Under the pieces are notes generated by a model. That model saw only the letters and a program-made list of their open reading frames with translations, searched no databases and had not been told where the DNA came from. A program made the position numbers and the translations under genes. A stretch of DNA of 6,075 bases from Taibaiella sp047605615 (lineage in GTDB: Bacteria > Bacteroidota > Bacteroidia > Chitinophagales > Chitinophagaceae), in NCBI GenBank assembly GCA_047605615.1, contig JASGFI010000159.1, forward strand, positions 1 through 6,075, written 5' to 3'. The first letter of the stretch is position 1. Every line of letters starts with the position of its first letter. Below are positions 1 through 6,075 of this stretch, in pieces.

Positions 1-98
1 CAAATAATTTATTGGCAATCCAATTAATTGTATTTTTTGTCGTGTACTAAACTCCTTGCTAAATTTTCTCCTTGTTGACATAAAATTATTTGATTTTA

Positions 99-135
99 AA
101 ATTAAGATTTTTTTGTTAATTTCATATCTTAACTT
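99..135 (-). terminator. Possible intrinsic terminator after lon
   Basis: Read on the minus strand, bases 135-126 can pair with 108-99 to give a 10-bp stem with one G-U wobble, a 17-nt loop, and U residues at the end of the 3' arm. It begins about 40 nt after the lon stop codon. On the plus strand the wobble becomes an A-C mismatch, so the structure suits a minus-strand transcript better. The stem is almost entirely A-T, the loop is long and the U tract is short, so in DNA this AT-rich it could be chance. Confidence 0.25.
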
Positions 136-174
136 GCTGTCTTAATTTTGGGGAGTATTATATTACCGGCAATG

Positions 175-2586
175 CTACTTCTTCTGCAAGGCATGTTGCA
201 GCACTTCGGCCATGTCGCTCACATAGGTAAATTTTAGCCCCTTGATGAACGCCGGCGTTATATCTTCCACGTCTTTACGGTTTTGCTCGCAGAGCAACAC
301 TTCTTTCATGCCGGCGCGCTTGGCGGCCAATACTTTTTCCTTGATGCCGCCCACGGGCAATACTTGGCCGCGAAGGGTTATCTCGCCGGTCATGGCCAAA
401 AACGGCTTGACCTTGCGGCCGGTGATAGCCGAAGCAAGGGCGGTGAGCATGGTGACGCCCGCACTGGGACCGTCTTTGGGCACCGCGCCTTCGGGTACGT
501 GTATGTGTATGTTGTTTTCTTCAAACTTGGCCGGGTCTATATGGTACTCCGCGGCGTGTGCTTTTAAATAAGACAATGCGGTAGAAGCCGATTCCTTCAT
601 TACATTGCCCAAGTTGCCGGTAAGCGTAAGGCCGCCCTTGCCCTTGCTGAGTATGGCTTCGACAAACAGTATTTCGCCGCCCACGTAAGTCCAGGCCAAG
701 CCAACCACCACGCCCGGAGGGTTTTGTTTTTGGTATAAATCGTTGGTGTACTTGGGTTTGCCCAAGGCTTTTTCTATAAAGGCGTTGTCTATGGCTATCT
801 TCCCGGTATCGTTCATGGCCACGTCTTTGGCTATGCTGCGCATGAGCGCGGCCAATTGCCTGTCCAGCTCGCGCACGCCCGACTCGCGGGTGTAGCTTCT
901 TATCAAATGCTGCAAGGAGGATGCGGTATATTTTATGTCCACCTTGTCGAGGCCGTGGGCTTTCTTTTGCTTGGGGAAAAGGTGTTTCTTGGCTATTTCC
1001 GTTTTTTCCTCGATGCTGTAACCCGACAGTTGGATTATCTCCAGGCGGTCGCGCAGGGCGGGCTGTATCTCGCCAAGGCTATTGGCCGTGGCTATGAACA
1101 AGACCTTTGAAAGGTCGTATTCCATTTCGAGGTAATTGTCGTAGAAGGAATGGTTTTGTTCGGGGTCCAATATTTCGAGCAGGGCCGAACTGGGGTCGCC
1201 GCGGAAGTCTTTGCCAATCTTGTCTATCTCGTCCAATATGAATACCGGATTGGATGTTTTGGCCTTGCGTATGGATTGTATGATGCGGCCGGGCATGGCG
1301 CCGATGTAGGTTTTGCGATGGCCGCGCAGCTCGCTTTCGTCGTGCAGGCCGCCAAGGCTGAGGCGTACGTATTTGCGGTTTACGGCATTGGCTATGCTTT
1401 GCCCCAAGCTGGTTTTGCCTATGCCGGGAGGTCCCACGAAGCACAATATGGGCGATTTCAAATCGCCTTTCAATTTCAATACCGCCAAATATTCCAGTAT
1501 GCGGTCCTTGATTTTTTCCATGCCGTAATGGTCGGCATCGAGTACGTCGAGGGCTTTCTTGAGGTCGTACTTATCTTCGGTATATTGCTCCCAGGGCAAG
1601 TCCAGCAACAAATCCAGATGGTTGTATATCACCGAATAATCGGGCGAGTTGATGTGCATCCGTTCCAACTTGCCTATGCCTTTCACAAAAGCCTCCTTTG
1701 CCGAATCGGGCCATTTTTTGTTTTCGGCACGTTTCCTTAAATCCTTCAATTCCCTGTCGTTGCCTTCGCTGCCCAGTTCTTCGTTGATGCTTTTCAGTTG
1801 TTGTTGCAGGAAATATTCGCGTTGCTGCTTGTCTATTTCGCCCCGTGTCTTGTTGGTTATTTCGTTTTTCAGTTCGGCCATTTGCAAGTCCGACTGCAAT
1901 AGCTCCAGCAACCTGTGGGTGCGTTGCTTAATGTCGCTTTGCTCCAGCAGGGCTTGTTTTTCGGGCAGCTTGGTTTCCAAATTGCTGGCTATGAAATGCA
2001 CCAGAAAGCTGTAGTTTTCAATGTTGCGCAGCATCATGCCCGTTTCCATGGGTATGTTGGGCGACAAGGACACTATGCGTTCGGCCATGTCCTTTATGGT
2101 GCCTATCATGGCGTCGAACTCTTGGTCGCCCTTGGGGAAGGCATCTTCGAGGTAGCGAACCGTGGCCTTTAGATAAGGGGTTTCTTGGGTAAATTTTTCT
2201 ATTTCAAAACGTATGCGGCCCATGATGAATACCGTGATATTGCCATCGGGCATCTTCATTTGCTTTACTATTTTGGCTATGGTGCCGGTGGTATGGATGT
2301 CGGTAGTGGCGGGGTCGTCGTTTTCCGCGTCCTTTTGGGCCAGCACCCCGATGAAGCCGCCGTTTTTTGAAGCATCGGTTATGGCCTTCACCGATTTTTC
2401 GCGCGAAACGGTAATGGGCAACACTACGTTGGGAAACAGCACCGTGTTGCGCAAGGCCACGATGGGTATTTCCTTGGGCAAATCTTTCTTCTCTTGCTCT
2501 TCCAACTCTATTTCGCCCAGCGGAACAATGGGCATAAATTCCATGTCGTTTTCGTTGCTATTTAAAAATATTCTTTTGATGCTCAT
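175..2586 (-). CDS. lon: ATP-dependent Lon protease (endopeptidase La)
   Basis: Cytoplasmic hexameric AAA+ serine protease that unfolds and degrades damaged proteins and short-lived regulators using ATP. From the chosen start it has 803 residues, close to the usual length of bacterial LonA. The N-terminal substrate-binding domain starts at about residue 40 (IPIVALRNTVLFP), followed by a charged, coiled-coil-like stretch at about 240-280. The AAA+ module has Walker A GPPGIGKTS (385-393), an aromatic pore loop (TYIGAMPGR, about 426-434), Walker B VFILDEID (448-455), sensor-1 Asn in TAN (about 500-502) and the LRDRLE arginine motif (about 511-516). The C-terminal protease domain has PKDGPSAG with catalytic Ser708, and GGIKEK with catalytic Lys749. 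All key residues are present. The frame stays open to an ATG at 2709, but the extra 41 residues resemble translated intergenic DNA and family N-termini fit the ATG at 2586. The ATG at 2601 is also possible. No Shine-Dalgarno is visible. It is divergent from the gene at 2779 and appears monocistronic. Confidence 0.97.
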   Translation of the reverse strand: MSIKRIFLNSNENDMEFMPIVPLGEIELEEQEKKDLPKEIPIVALRNTVLFPNVVLPITVSREKSVKAITDASKNGGFIGVLAQKDAENDDPATTDIHTTGTIAKIVKQMKMPDGNITVFIMGRIRFEIEKFTQETPYLKATVRYLEDAFPKGDQEFDAMIGTIKDMAERIVSLSPNIPMETGMMLRNIENYSFLVHFIASNLETKLPEKQALLEQSDIKQRTHRLLELLQSDLQMAELKNEITNKTRGEIDKQQREYFLQQQLKSINEELGSEGNDRELKDLRKRAENKKWPDSAKEAFVKGIGKLERMHINSPDYSVIYNHLDLLLDLPWEQYTEDKYDLKKALDVLDADHYGMEKIKDRILEYLAVLKLKGDLKSPILCFVGPPGIGKTSLGQSIANAVNRKYVRLSLGGLHDESELRGHRKTYIGAMPGRIIQSIRKAKTSNPVFILDEIDKIGKDFRGDPSSALLEILDPEQNHSFYDNYLEMEYDLSKVLFIATANSLGEIQPALRDRLEIIQLSGYSIEEKTEIAKKHLFPKQKKAHGLDKVDIKYTASSLQHLIRSYTRESGVRELDRQLAALMRSIAKDVAMNDTGKIAIDNAFIEKALGKPKYTNDLYQKQNPPGVVVGLAWTYVGGEILFVEAILSKGKGGLTLTGNLGNVMKESASTALSYLKAHAAEYHIDPAKFEENNIHIHVPEGAVPKDGPSAGVTMLTALASAITGRKVKPFLAMTGEITLRGQVLPVGGIKEKVLAAKRAGMKEVLLCEQNRKDVEDITPAFIKGLKFTYVSDMAEVLQHALQKK

Positions 2587-2778
2587 TTGTCTATACGTCA
2601 TTTTGTCAAATGCCCAAGGAAATCCGGCATTTGCATAAGGTCTTATGTATGGGCAATTTATATGCCAGAGGCCACAATCGGAAATTATTACAGCCATTCC
2701 GTATGTCATTTACCTTGTTTGGCATTTATTTGAAAAATAAGCATTCCCACCCTACATTTGAACCACAACCGCAATTAT
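2587..2778. other. Divergent intergenic region between lon and the outer-membrane protein gene
   Basis: This 192-bp gap holds the 5' ends of both flanking genes. On the plus strand there is a clear Bacteroidota-type promoter (2729-2760). On the minus strand, toward lon, I found no TAnnTTTG element with a correctly spaced TTTG, no sigma-70-like pair at normal spacing, and no CIRCE (HrcA) repeat, so the lon promoter and any heat-shock control are not identified. Both strands carry open frames into the gap (toward lon up to 2709, toward the other gene from a TTG at 2758), which I consider non-coding. Confidence 0.5.
2729..2760 (+). promoter_or_regulatory. Bacteroidota-type promoter (TTTG-N20-TACATTTG) for the outer-membrane protein gene
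   Basis: TTTG at 2729-2732 is followed by a 20-bp spacer and TACATTTG at 2753-2760. This matches exactly the -33 TTTG and -7 TAnnTTTG consensus described for the Bacteroidota primary sigma factor, at consensus spacing. Transcription would start near 2766, leaving a leader of only about 12 nt before the ATG at 2779. The -33 element lies inside a small inverted repeat, TTATTT-GAA-AAATAA (2726-2740), which might bind a regulator or might simply reflect AT-richness. Confidence 0.6.
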
Positions 2779-3453
2779 ATGAAATCAAAGCATTTGCCCC
2801 TTACGTTCTTTATCCTGTTTCTCGCTTTCCAAGTTGCTGCGCAAAACACTATGTACCCCACGAAAGCCCCATACATCAGCACCGGAATAGACGGTTGCAT
2901 ACTGAGTACGGCTCATGGTGCCAAACTTCCGGGACAAAGCTTTGGCACGCCGAGGGTTACCGGTTTTTTTCATGCCGGGGCGAACCTTAATTACGACTTC
3001 AACAAGCATTTAGGCATGTACACTGGTTTGAACATCAAGAATATAGGCTTTATTGAACAACGCAACAACCCCGACTCTACCATTAAGCGCAGGGTATATG
3101 CCTTTGGCGTGCCCTTGGGTTTCAAGGTAGGCGACGTGAAGTTTGGCAGCTATGTGCTGTTTGGCGGCGGCGTGGATTTTCCCTTTAATTACAAGGAAAA
3201 AGGCTTCGTCAACCGGGGCGACAAAACCAAGTTCAACGAATGGTTCGGCTCGCGCACGCCGGCGGTGATGCCTTACGTGTTCGTGGGTGCGCACCTGCGC
3301 CCGGTGGTAGCCTTGAAGTTGCAATATTACCCTGCCAATTTCCTGAATGGAGGTTATATAGCAAACGGCGGCGGCAAACCTTACACCGGTTACAATGTGC
3401 ATTTGGTTATGCTTACGGCAGGTTTCGACATTAGTTATTATCCTAAAAAATAG
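2779..3453 (+). CDS. Secreted, probable outer-membrane beta-barrel protein of unknown function
   Basis: A 224-residue protein with an N-terminal signal peptide: basic start (MKSKH), hydrophobic core at residues 7-20, and likely signal peptidase I cleavage after VAA at residue 21, leaving Gln first. There is no lipobox Cys. The mature part is rich in Gly, Tyr and Phe and shows alternating-residue, strand-like stretches at about 61-75, 78-94, 103-118, 121-138, 165-188 and 206-222, as in small porin-like or OmpA-type barrels of Bacteroidota ('outer membrane beta-barrel protein'). It has no OmpA peptidoglycan-binding domain and ends YYPKK rather than in the usual terminal aromatic residue. I chose the ATG at 2779 because it starts the signal peptide directly; an upstream in-frame TTG (2758) lies inside the -7 promoter element. 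No ligand or partner can be inferred: neighbours are lon (divergent) and a sugar kinase (convergent). The secreted-barrel class is fairly sure; the specific function is unknown. Confidence 0.85.
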   Translation: MKSKHLPLTFFILFLAFQVAAQNTMYPTKAPYISTGIDGCILSTAHGAKLPGQSFGTPRVTGFFHAGANLNYDFNKHLGMYTGLNIKNIGFIEQRNNPDSTIKRRVYAFGVPLGFKVGDVKFGSYVLFGGGVDFPFNYKEKGFVNRGDKTKFNEWFGSRTPAVMPYVFVGAHLRPVVALKLQYYPANFLNGGYIANGGGKPYTGYNVHLVMLTAGFDISYYPKK

Positions 3454-3478
3454 TGTGCTGCGGTTTTTTGGGCAGTAC
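3445..3478 (-). terminator. Candidate intrinsic terminator for the sugar kinase gene
   Basis: On the minus strand, GTACTGC (3478-3472) and GCAGCAC (3461-3455) form a stem with one internal A-C mismatch around the loop CCAAAAAACC. Four bases later comes a run of six T (3450-3445). The hairpin starts about 40 nt after the kinase stop codon. The T run falls within the last codons of the convergent gene. On the plus strand the same arms pair with a G-U wobble instead of the mismatch but no T run follows, so terminator activity is more likely for the kinase transcript. The stem is short, hence the modest confidence. Confidence 0.35.
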
Positions 3479-3517
3479 GGAGCAACCATTTGGAACTGCA
3501 TCGATGCCTAAATTTTC

Positions 3518-4486
3518 CTACCAAACCAGTGATGCACTACCCAAAATGGCGGCATCCCTTTCGGACAGGCCCGAGGGCATGATGTCTATCTTGTTTTGAT
3601 AAACGTACAATAGGTTTTCTTCCATGTGCCTTTTTGTGGGTCCTATGATGTAGGTGCCGGCTTTGGCCAAACCCCCGAACAATATTATCGCTTCGGGGCT
3701 GGTGATGGCTACCGCATCGGCCAGGGACTGCCCCAGTATCTTGCCCGTAAATTCAAATATTTCCAACGCCAGCGGGTCGCCGGCTACGGCGGCCTTGTGT
3801 ATGTCGGCCGAGGCAACTTTGCCATTGCGGGCATTGACATTTGCCAGCCAATCGGGATGTTCGGTATTTGTTTCACCGGCATTTTCCAATAGTTCCATGG
3901 CCGTGCGTACTATGCCCGTGGCAGAAGTGTAGGTTTCCAAACAGCCCTTGCGGCCACATCCGCAATGCCTGCCCCCCCTTATGGCAATGGTATGGCCCAA
4001 TTCGCCGGCAAAACCGTCGTGCCCGTAAATCAATTGGCCATTGGCCACAAACCCGCTGCCCACGCCGGTGCCCAAGGTAATGACCAAAAAGTCTTTCATG
4101 CCCTTGGCGGCGCCGTAGGTCATTTCGCCTATTGCGGTGGCATTGGCGTCGTTGGTGACGGTAACGGGTAGACCCACGGCTTGGGTTACCATTTCGGCCA
4201 GGGGCACGGTACCCTTCCACACCAAATTTGGGGCATGTTCTATATTTCCGGTGTATATGTTGCCATTGGGCGCACCTATGCCAATGCCCGTAATTTCATC
4301 TTTGCCAAATTCCGAAAAATACTCGCCCAAATAGCCTTTTAGAGCCTCTACAAATATTTGCGGCGAACCGTAATCGGCGGTTTTGAGGTTATGTTGCTTT
4401 AAAATATCTCCGTGCCGGTTTACTATCCCAAAGGCAATATTGGTGCCCCCAATGTCCATGCCGATAGAAAAACTTTTTGTGTGCAT
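3518..4486 (-). CDS. ROK-family sugar kinase, probable glucokinase
   Basis: A 322-residue cytoplasmic kinase, full length for the ROK family, which phosphorylates a free hexose (typically glucose) at O6 with ATP. Visible motifs in order: phosphate-binding DIGGTN (residues 11-16) with the following Gly20; ITGIGIGAPN (about 65-74); TNDANATAIGE (111-121) with Asp113 as the expected catalytic base; LGTGVGSG (138-145); sugar-contacting GELGH (161-165); the ROK zinc motif CGCGRKGCLE (175-184), with His165, Cys175, Cys177 and Cys182 as likely ligands and Glu184 conserved; LFGG (269-272) in the adenosine pocket; and a C-terminal DAAILGSAS. There is no N-terminal helix-turn-helix, so this is an enzyme, not a ROK repressor such as NagC or Mlc. 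The start at 4486 gives the normal distance to DIGGTN. No Shine-Dalgarno is visible. Divergent placement, 56 bp from a sugar permease, supports a role in trapping imported sugar. Fructose, mannose or an amino sugar cannot be excluded as substrate. Confidence 0.93.
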   Translation of the reverse strand: MHTKSFSIGMDIGGTNIAFGIVNRHGDILKQHNLKTADYGSPQIFVEALKGYLGEYFSEFGKDEITGIGIGAPNGNIYTGNIEHAPNLVWKGTVPLAEMVTQAVGLPVTVTNDANATAIGEMTYGAAKGMKDFLVITLGTGVGSGFVANGQLIYGHDGFAGELGHTIAIRGGRHCGCGRKGCLETYTSATGIVRTAMELLENAGETNTEHPDWLANVNARNGKVASADIHKAAVAGDPLALEIFEFTGKILGQSLADAVAITSPEAIILFGGLAKAGTYIIGPTKRHMEENLLYVYQNKIDIMPSGLSERDAAILGSASLVW

Positions 4487-4487
4487 A

Positions 4488-4518
4488 TTTGGTATGTTGA
4501 AAAAAGGCTTTAAGTTTA
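4488..4518 (+). promoter_or_regulatory. Probable promoter (TTTG-N19-TAAGTTTA) for the sugar transporter
   Basis: TTTG at 4488-4491 is followed by 19 bp and TAAGTTTA at 4511-4518, which matches the TAnnTTTG element except at the last base. Transcription would begin near 4525, about 18 nt before the transporter ATG at 4543. The -33 element begins two bases beyond the kinase start codon on the other strand, so RNA polymerase bound here would sit across the 5' end of the kinase gene. No comparable minus-strand promoter is evident for the kinase within the gap. Confidence 0.45.
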
Positions 4519-4545
4519 GGCTTTTAATAATAGCATTTTAAAATG
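4505..4545. promoter_or_regulatory. Short repeats in the kinase/transporter control region (possible operator)
   Basis: Two near-identical direct repeats, AGGCTTTAA (4505-4513) and AGGCTTTTAA (4518-4527), are offset by 13 bp and overlap the transporter -7 element and expected transcription start. A perfect 12-bp palindrome, CATTTTAAAATG (4534-4545), ends on the transporter start codon. Either could be a regulator site or could influence translation initiation. Palindromes of this size are expected about once or twice by chance in 6 kb, so support is weak. Confidence 0.2.
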
Positions 4546-5868
4546 AGCTGCAATAGTACAAAGAATAATCATTACCGTTTTGGCCTTTTGCTGATTGGCT
4601 GCCTTTTCTTCAGTTTTGGTTTCATTACCTGGGCCAATTCGCAATTGATTCCGTACCTGAAAATAGCCTGCGATTTGACGGTGACGCAATCGTACCTGGT
4701 GGCCACGGCTTTTTTCGCGGCTTATTTTTTTACCGCCATACCTTCTTCCTACGTGTTGAACAAAACCGGCTACAAGGTGGGCATGTGCCTTGGCTTGGTT
4801 ATCATGGCCATAGGTGCGGCCATTTTCATGCCGGCTGCCACCATGCGCAGCTTCCCGCTTTTTTTGGCGGGGCTATTCATACAAGGTACGGGCCTTTCGT
4901 TGCTGCAAACGGCCTCCAACCCTTATGTCACCATACTTGGCCCCATATCGGGCGCGGCGCAGCGTATCAGCATCATGGGTATTTGCAACAAGGTAGCAGG
5001 CATATTGGCCGTGGTGGTCCTGGGCGGCATTACCTTGAAAGATGCGGATGCCTTTACCGCAAATTTGGCCGCCCTTGACCCCACGGCAAAAGCCGCCGAG
5101 CTTGACCGCCTGGCCGCAAGGGCCATTCAACCATACATGGTGATAACGGCAGCCTTGTTGGCATTGGCCATTATATTTTATTTCATGAAACTTCCCGAAG
5201 TGCAGGAAGAAGCCGAGGAAGCCGACCTCCCAGCCAAGGCCGACAGCACCAAATCGGGCGTGCTTCAGTTCCCGCATTTGATACTGGGTGCGCTTGCCAT
5301 CTTTTTTTATGTGGGCGTGGAAGTCATCAGCTACGATACGTTTTCCACCCTGGGCACTTCCCTGGGCTACAGCCTCGACCTTGCCAAAAGTTTTGCTGCC
5401 GTAACCGGTTTTGGCATGTTGGTGGGTTACTTGCTCAGCATCATACTGATACCCAAGTTTATTTCGCAGAGGGTGGCGTTGGTAGTTGCCGTGGCGGCCA
5501 GCATGGTGCTGGTTTTGTTTGCTTCGTTCTTGAAAGGCGGCACCGGCATACTGCACGTTAACCTCGGCCTCGAAAGTTTGGATTTCCACATCCCCACCAA
5601 TGCCGCCGCGCTATGCTTTGCGCTGCTGGGCTTTACCAATTCGGTAATGTGGCCGGCTATATGGCCCTTGTCGCTCGAGGGTTTGGGCAAATACACGAAG
5701 GTAGGCGGGGCCTTGCTGATTATGGGGATAGTGGGCGGCGCGGTCGTCACGCCGTTGCTGGGCGTATTTGCCAAGGCCATTGGTTCGCAGCAACACGCTT
5801 ACCTGCTGATGATTCCCTGCTATTTGTATATACTTTATTTTGCCTTGAAGGGCCATAAGGCAAGGTAG
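4543..5868 (+). CDS. Sugar MFS transporter, FucP/GluP-like (FHS family)
   Basis: A 441-residue inner-membrane secondary transporter that should import a free monosaccharide (glucose, galactose, fucose or a relative) with an ion. Twelve hydrophobic segments are visible at about residues 14-36, 50-71, 80-98, 103-128, 142-164, 196-216, 241-265, 280-304, 308-330, 351-372, 384-408 and 417-436. A charged loop between helices 6 and 7 (217-240, acidic PEVQEEAEEAD) and a 30-residue Ala-rich loop between helices 5 and 6 (166-195) also stand out. Family hallmarks are the helix-1 motif GFITWANSQLIPYLK (26-40), NKTGYKVG after helix 2 (73-80), GLSLLQTASNPYVTILG in helix 4 (117-133) and RISIMGICNK in helix 5 (141-150). 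The last two resemble the Bacteroidota glucose/galactose subgroup more than E. coli FucP. The ATG at 4543 has no Shine-Dalgarno and a short AT-rich leader. Divergence from a glucokinase-like gene suggests a hexose uptake and phosphorylation module. Family is certain; the substrate is inferred. Confidence 0.95.
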   Translation: MSCNSTKNNHYRFGLLLIGCLFFSFGFITWANSQLIPYLKIACDLTVTQSYLVATAFFAAYFFTAIPSSYVLNKTGYKVGMCLGLVIMAIGAAIFMPAATMRSFPLFLAGLFIQGTGLSLLQTASNPYVTILGPISGAAQRISIMGICNKVAGILAVVVLGGITLKDADAFTANLAALDPTAKAAELDRLAARAIQPYMVITAALLALAIIFYFMKLPEVQEEAEEADLPAKADSTKSGVLQFPHLILGALAIFFYVGVEVISYDTFSTLGTSLGYSLDLAKSFAAVTGFGMLVGYLLSIILIPKFISQRVALVVAVAASMVLVLFASFLKGGTGILHVNLGLESLDFHIPTNAAALCFALLGFTNSVMWPAIWPLSLEGLGKYTKVGGALLIMGIVGGAVVTPLLGVFAKAIGSQQHAYLLMIPCYLYILYFALKGHKAR

Positions 5869-5896
5869 GGCTTTCGTTGCCATTTCGCCGTAAAAT

Positions 5897-5962
5897 ATGA
5901 AAAAGATACTAGTATCGCTTGTACGAAAATACACCGAGGGTGCGTTTGCGAAGAAGAAATAA
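5897..5962 (+). CDS. Doubtful 21-residue basic small ORF
   Basis: An ATG 28 nt after the transporter stop opens a 21-codon frame ending in TAA. The peptide starts MKKILVSLVRKY and ends FAKKK: seven Lys/Arg against one Glu, with a short hydrophobic stretch ILVSLV. No Shine-Dalgarno is present, which is not informative in this genome because the larger genes lack one too. It could be translated from transporter read-through, since no clear terminator lies between. A frame this short is common by chance. I do not recognise it from any family. Confidence 0.2.
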   Translation: MKKILVSLVRKYTEGAFAKKK

Positions 5963-6075
5963 AATTGCTTGCAGGGTTTTGTAAAATGCGTTATTGGATA
6001 AATTTTGCGGGCTTTGCCAGTTATTAACCCGACGGCATTATATTTATGGCTATAGTAAAATTTTAATGGAAATAA
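5963..6075. other. Right-edge intergenic DNA
   Basis: AT-rich DNA with no supported gene. A TATATTTA (6039-6046) resembles the -7 TAnnTTTG element, and an ATG at 6066 (ATGGAAATAA to the end of the window) could start a gene running off the edge. The nearest upstream TTTG (6013-6016) is 22 bp away, slightly too far. An alternative TTTG (5978-5981) lies 17 bp before TAAATTTT (5999-6006). Only sequence beyond the window would tell. Confidence 0.3.

Noticed and set aside
143..150. TAATTTTG, an exact TAnnTTTG match on the plus strand just before the lon 3' end
   Set aside because: The nearest upstream TTTG (112-115) is 27 bp away, and the element would drive transcription antisense into lon. Chance matches are expected in DNA of about 25% GC.
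1150..1740. 196-codon plus-strand ORF antisense to lon
   Set aside because: It lies wholly inside the AAA+ coding region, its composition is that of a reverse-frame shadow, and no motif is recognisable.
2587..2709. An N-terminal extension of Lon by 41 residues, starting at the ATG at 2709
   Set aside because: The extension has no resemblance to Lon N-termini, is rich in Cys, Trp and Pro, and would occupy the divergent promoter region. The ATG at 2586 gives a normal family start.
2758..2778. TTG start adding seven residues to the outer-membrane protein
   Set aside because: The TTG is part of the -7 promoter element and the added residues would sit ahead of a complete signal peptide that begins at the ATG at 2779.
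3010..3501. 163-codon minus-strand ORF antisense to the outer-membrane protein
   Set aside because: It overlaps a gene with a clear signal peptide and promoter, and has no recognisable family features.
4873..5589. 238-codon minus-strand ORF antisense to the sugar transporter
   Set aside because: It is rich in His, Gln and Gly, which is expected from reading hydrophobic membrane codons backwards. It has no domain or promoter.
5859..5881. GGCAA...TTGCC inverted repeat spanning the transporter stop codon as a terminator
   Set aside because: The stem is only five base pairs with a 13-nt loop and no T run follows.
5905..5916. Perfect 12-bp palindrome GATACTAGTATC after the transporter
   Set aside because: One or two such palindromes are expected by chance in a 6-kb window, and it lies downstream of a gene with no promoter next to it.
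1..6075. CRISPR arrays, tRNA or rRNA genes, insertion sequences, toxin-antitoxin pairs or other accessory systems
   Set aside because: No regularly spaced repeats, no tRNA-like cloverleaf or rRNA-like segment, no transposase motif and no terminal repeats were seen. The four main genes are intact and of familiar types.

Overview
The window looks like an ordinary chromosomal segment of a member of the Bacteroidota. Four observations point that way. None of the four main genes has a Shine-Dalgarno sequence. Two of them are preceded by the TTTG / TAnnTTTG promoter pair typical of this phylum. The small outer-membrane protein has a signal peptide ending in the common '...AQ' pattern. The sugar transporter belongs to the FHS type abundant in these bacteria. 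Coding DNA is of moderate GC content, while the gaps are strongly AT-rich (about 25% GC in bases 1-174). I cannot place it below phylum level from sequence alone.

Layout: bases 1-174 are an AT-rich gap holding a possible terminator for the gene to its right. Bases 175-2586 (minus strand) encode a complete ATP-dependent Lon protease. A 192-bp divergent gap separates lon from a plus-strand gene (2779-3453) for a secreted, probably outer-membrane beta-barrel protein of unknown function, which has a very good Bacteroidota promoter. That gene converges on a minus-strand ROK-family sugar kinase, probably glucokinase (3518-4486); a candidate terminator lies in the 64-bp gap. The kinase is transcribed divergently, across only 56 bp, from a 12-helix MFS sugar symporter of the FucP/GluP type (4543-5868). 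The last 207 bp contain only a doubtful 21-codon ORF and AT-rich DNA leading out of the window.

Functionally, the kinase and transporter form a plausible PTS-independent sugar uptake module: the permease brings in free hexose with a coupling ion and the kinase traps it as the 6-phosphate. Lon is a housekeeping protein-quality-control protease with no evident link to the other genes. The outer-membrane protein cannot be assigned a role.

I looked for an undescribed system and do not see one. The points most worth checking are the acidic-residue pattern of the transporter compared with FucP, the compact divergent control region of the sugar module, the tiny basic ORF after the transporter, and the promoters with very short leaders.
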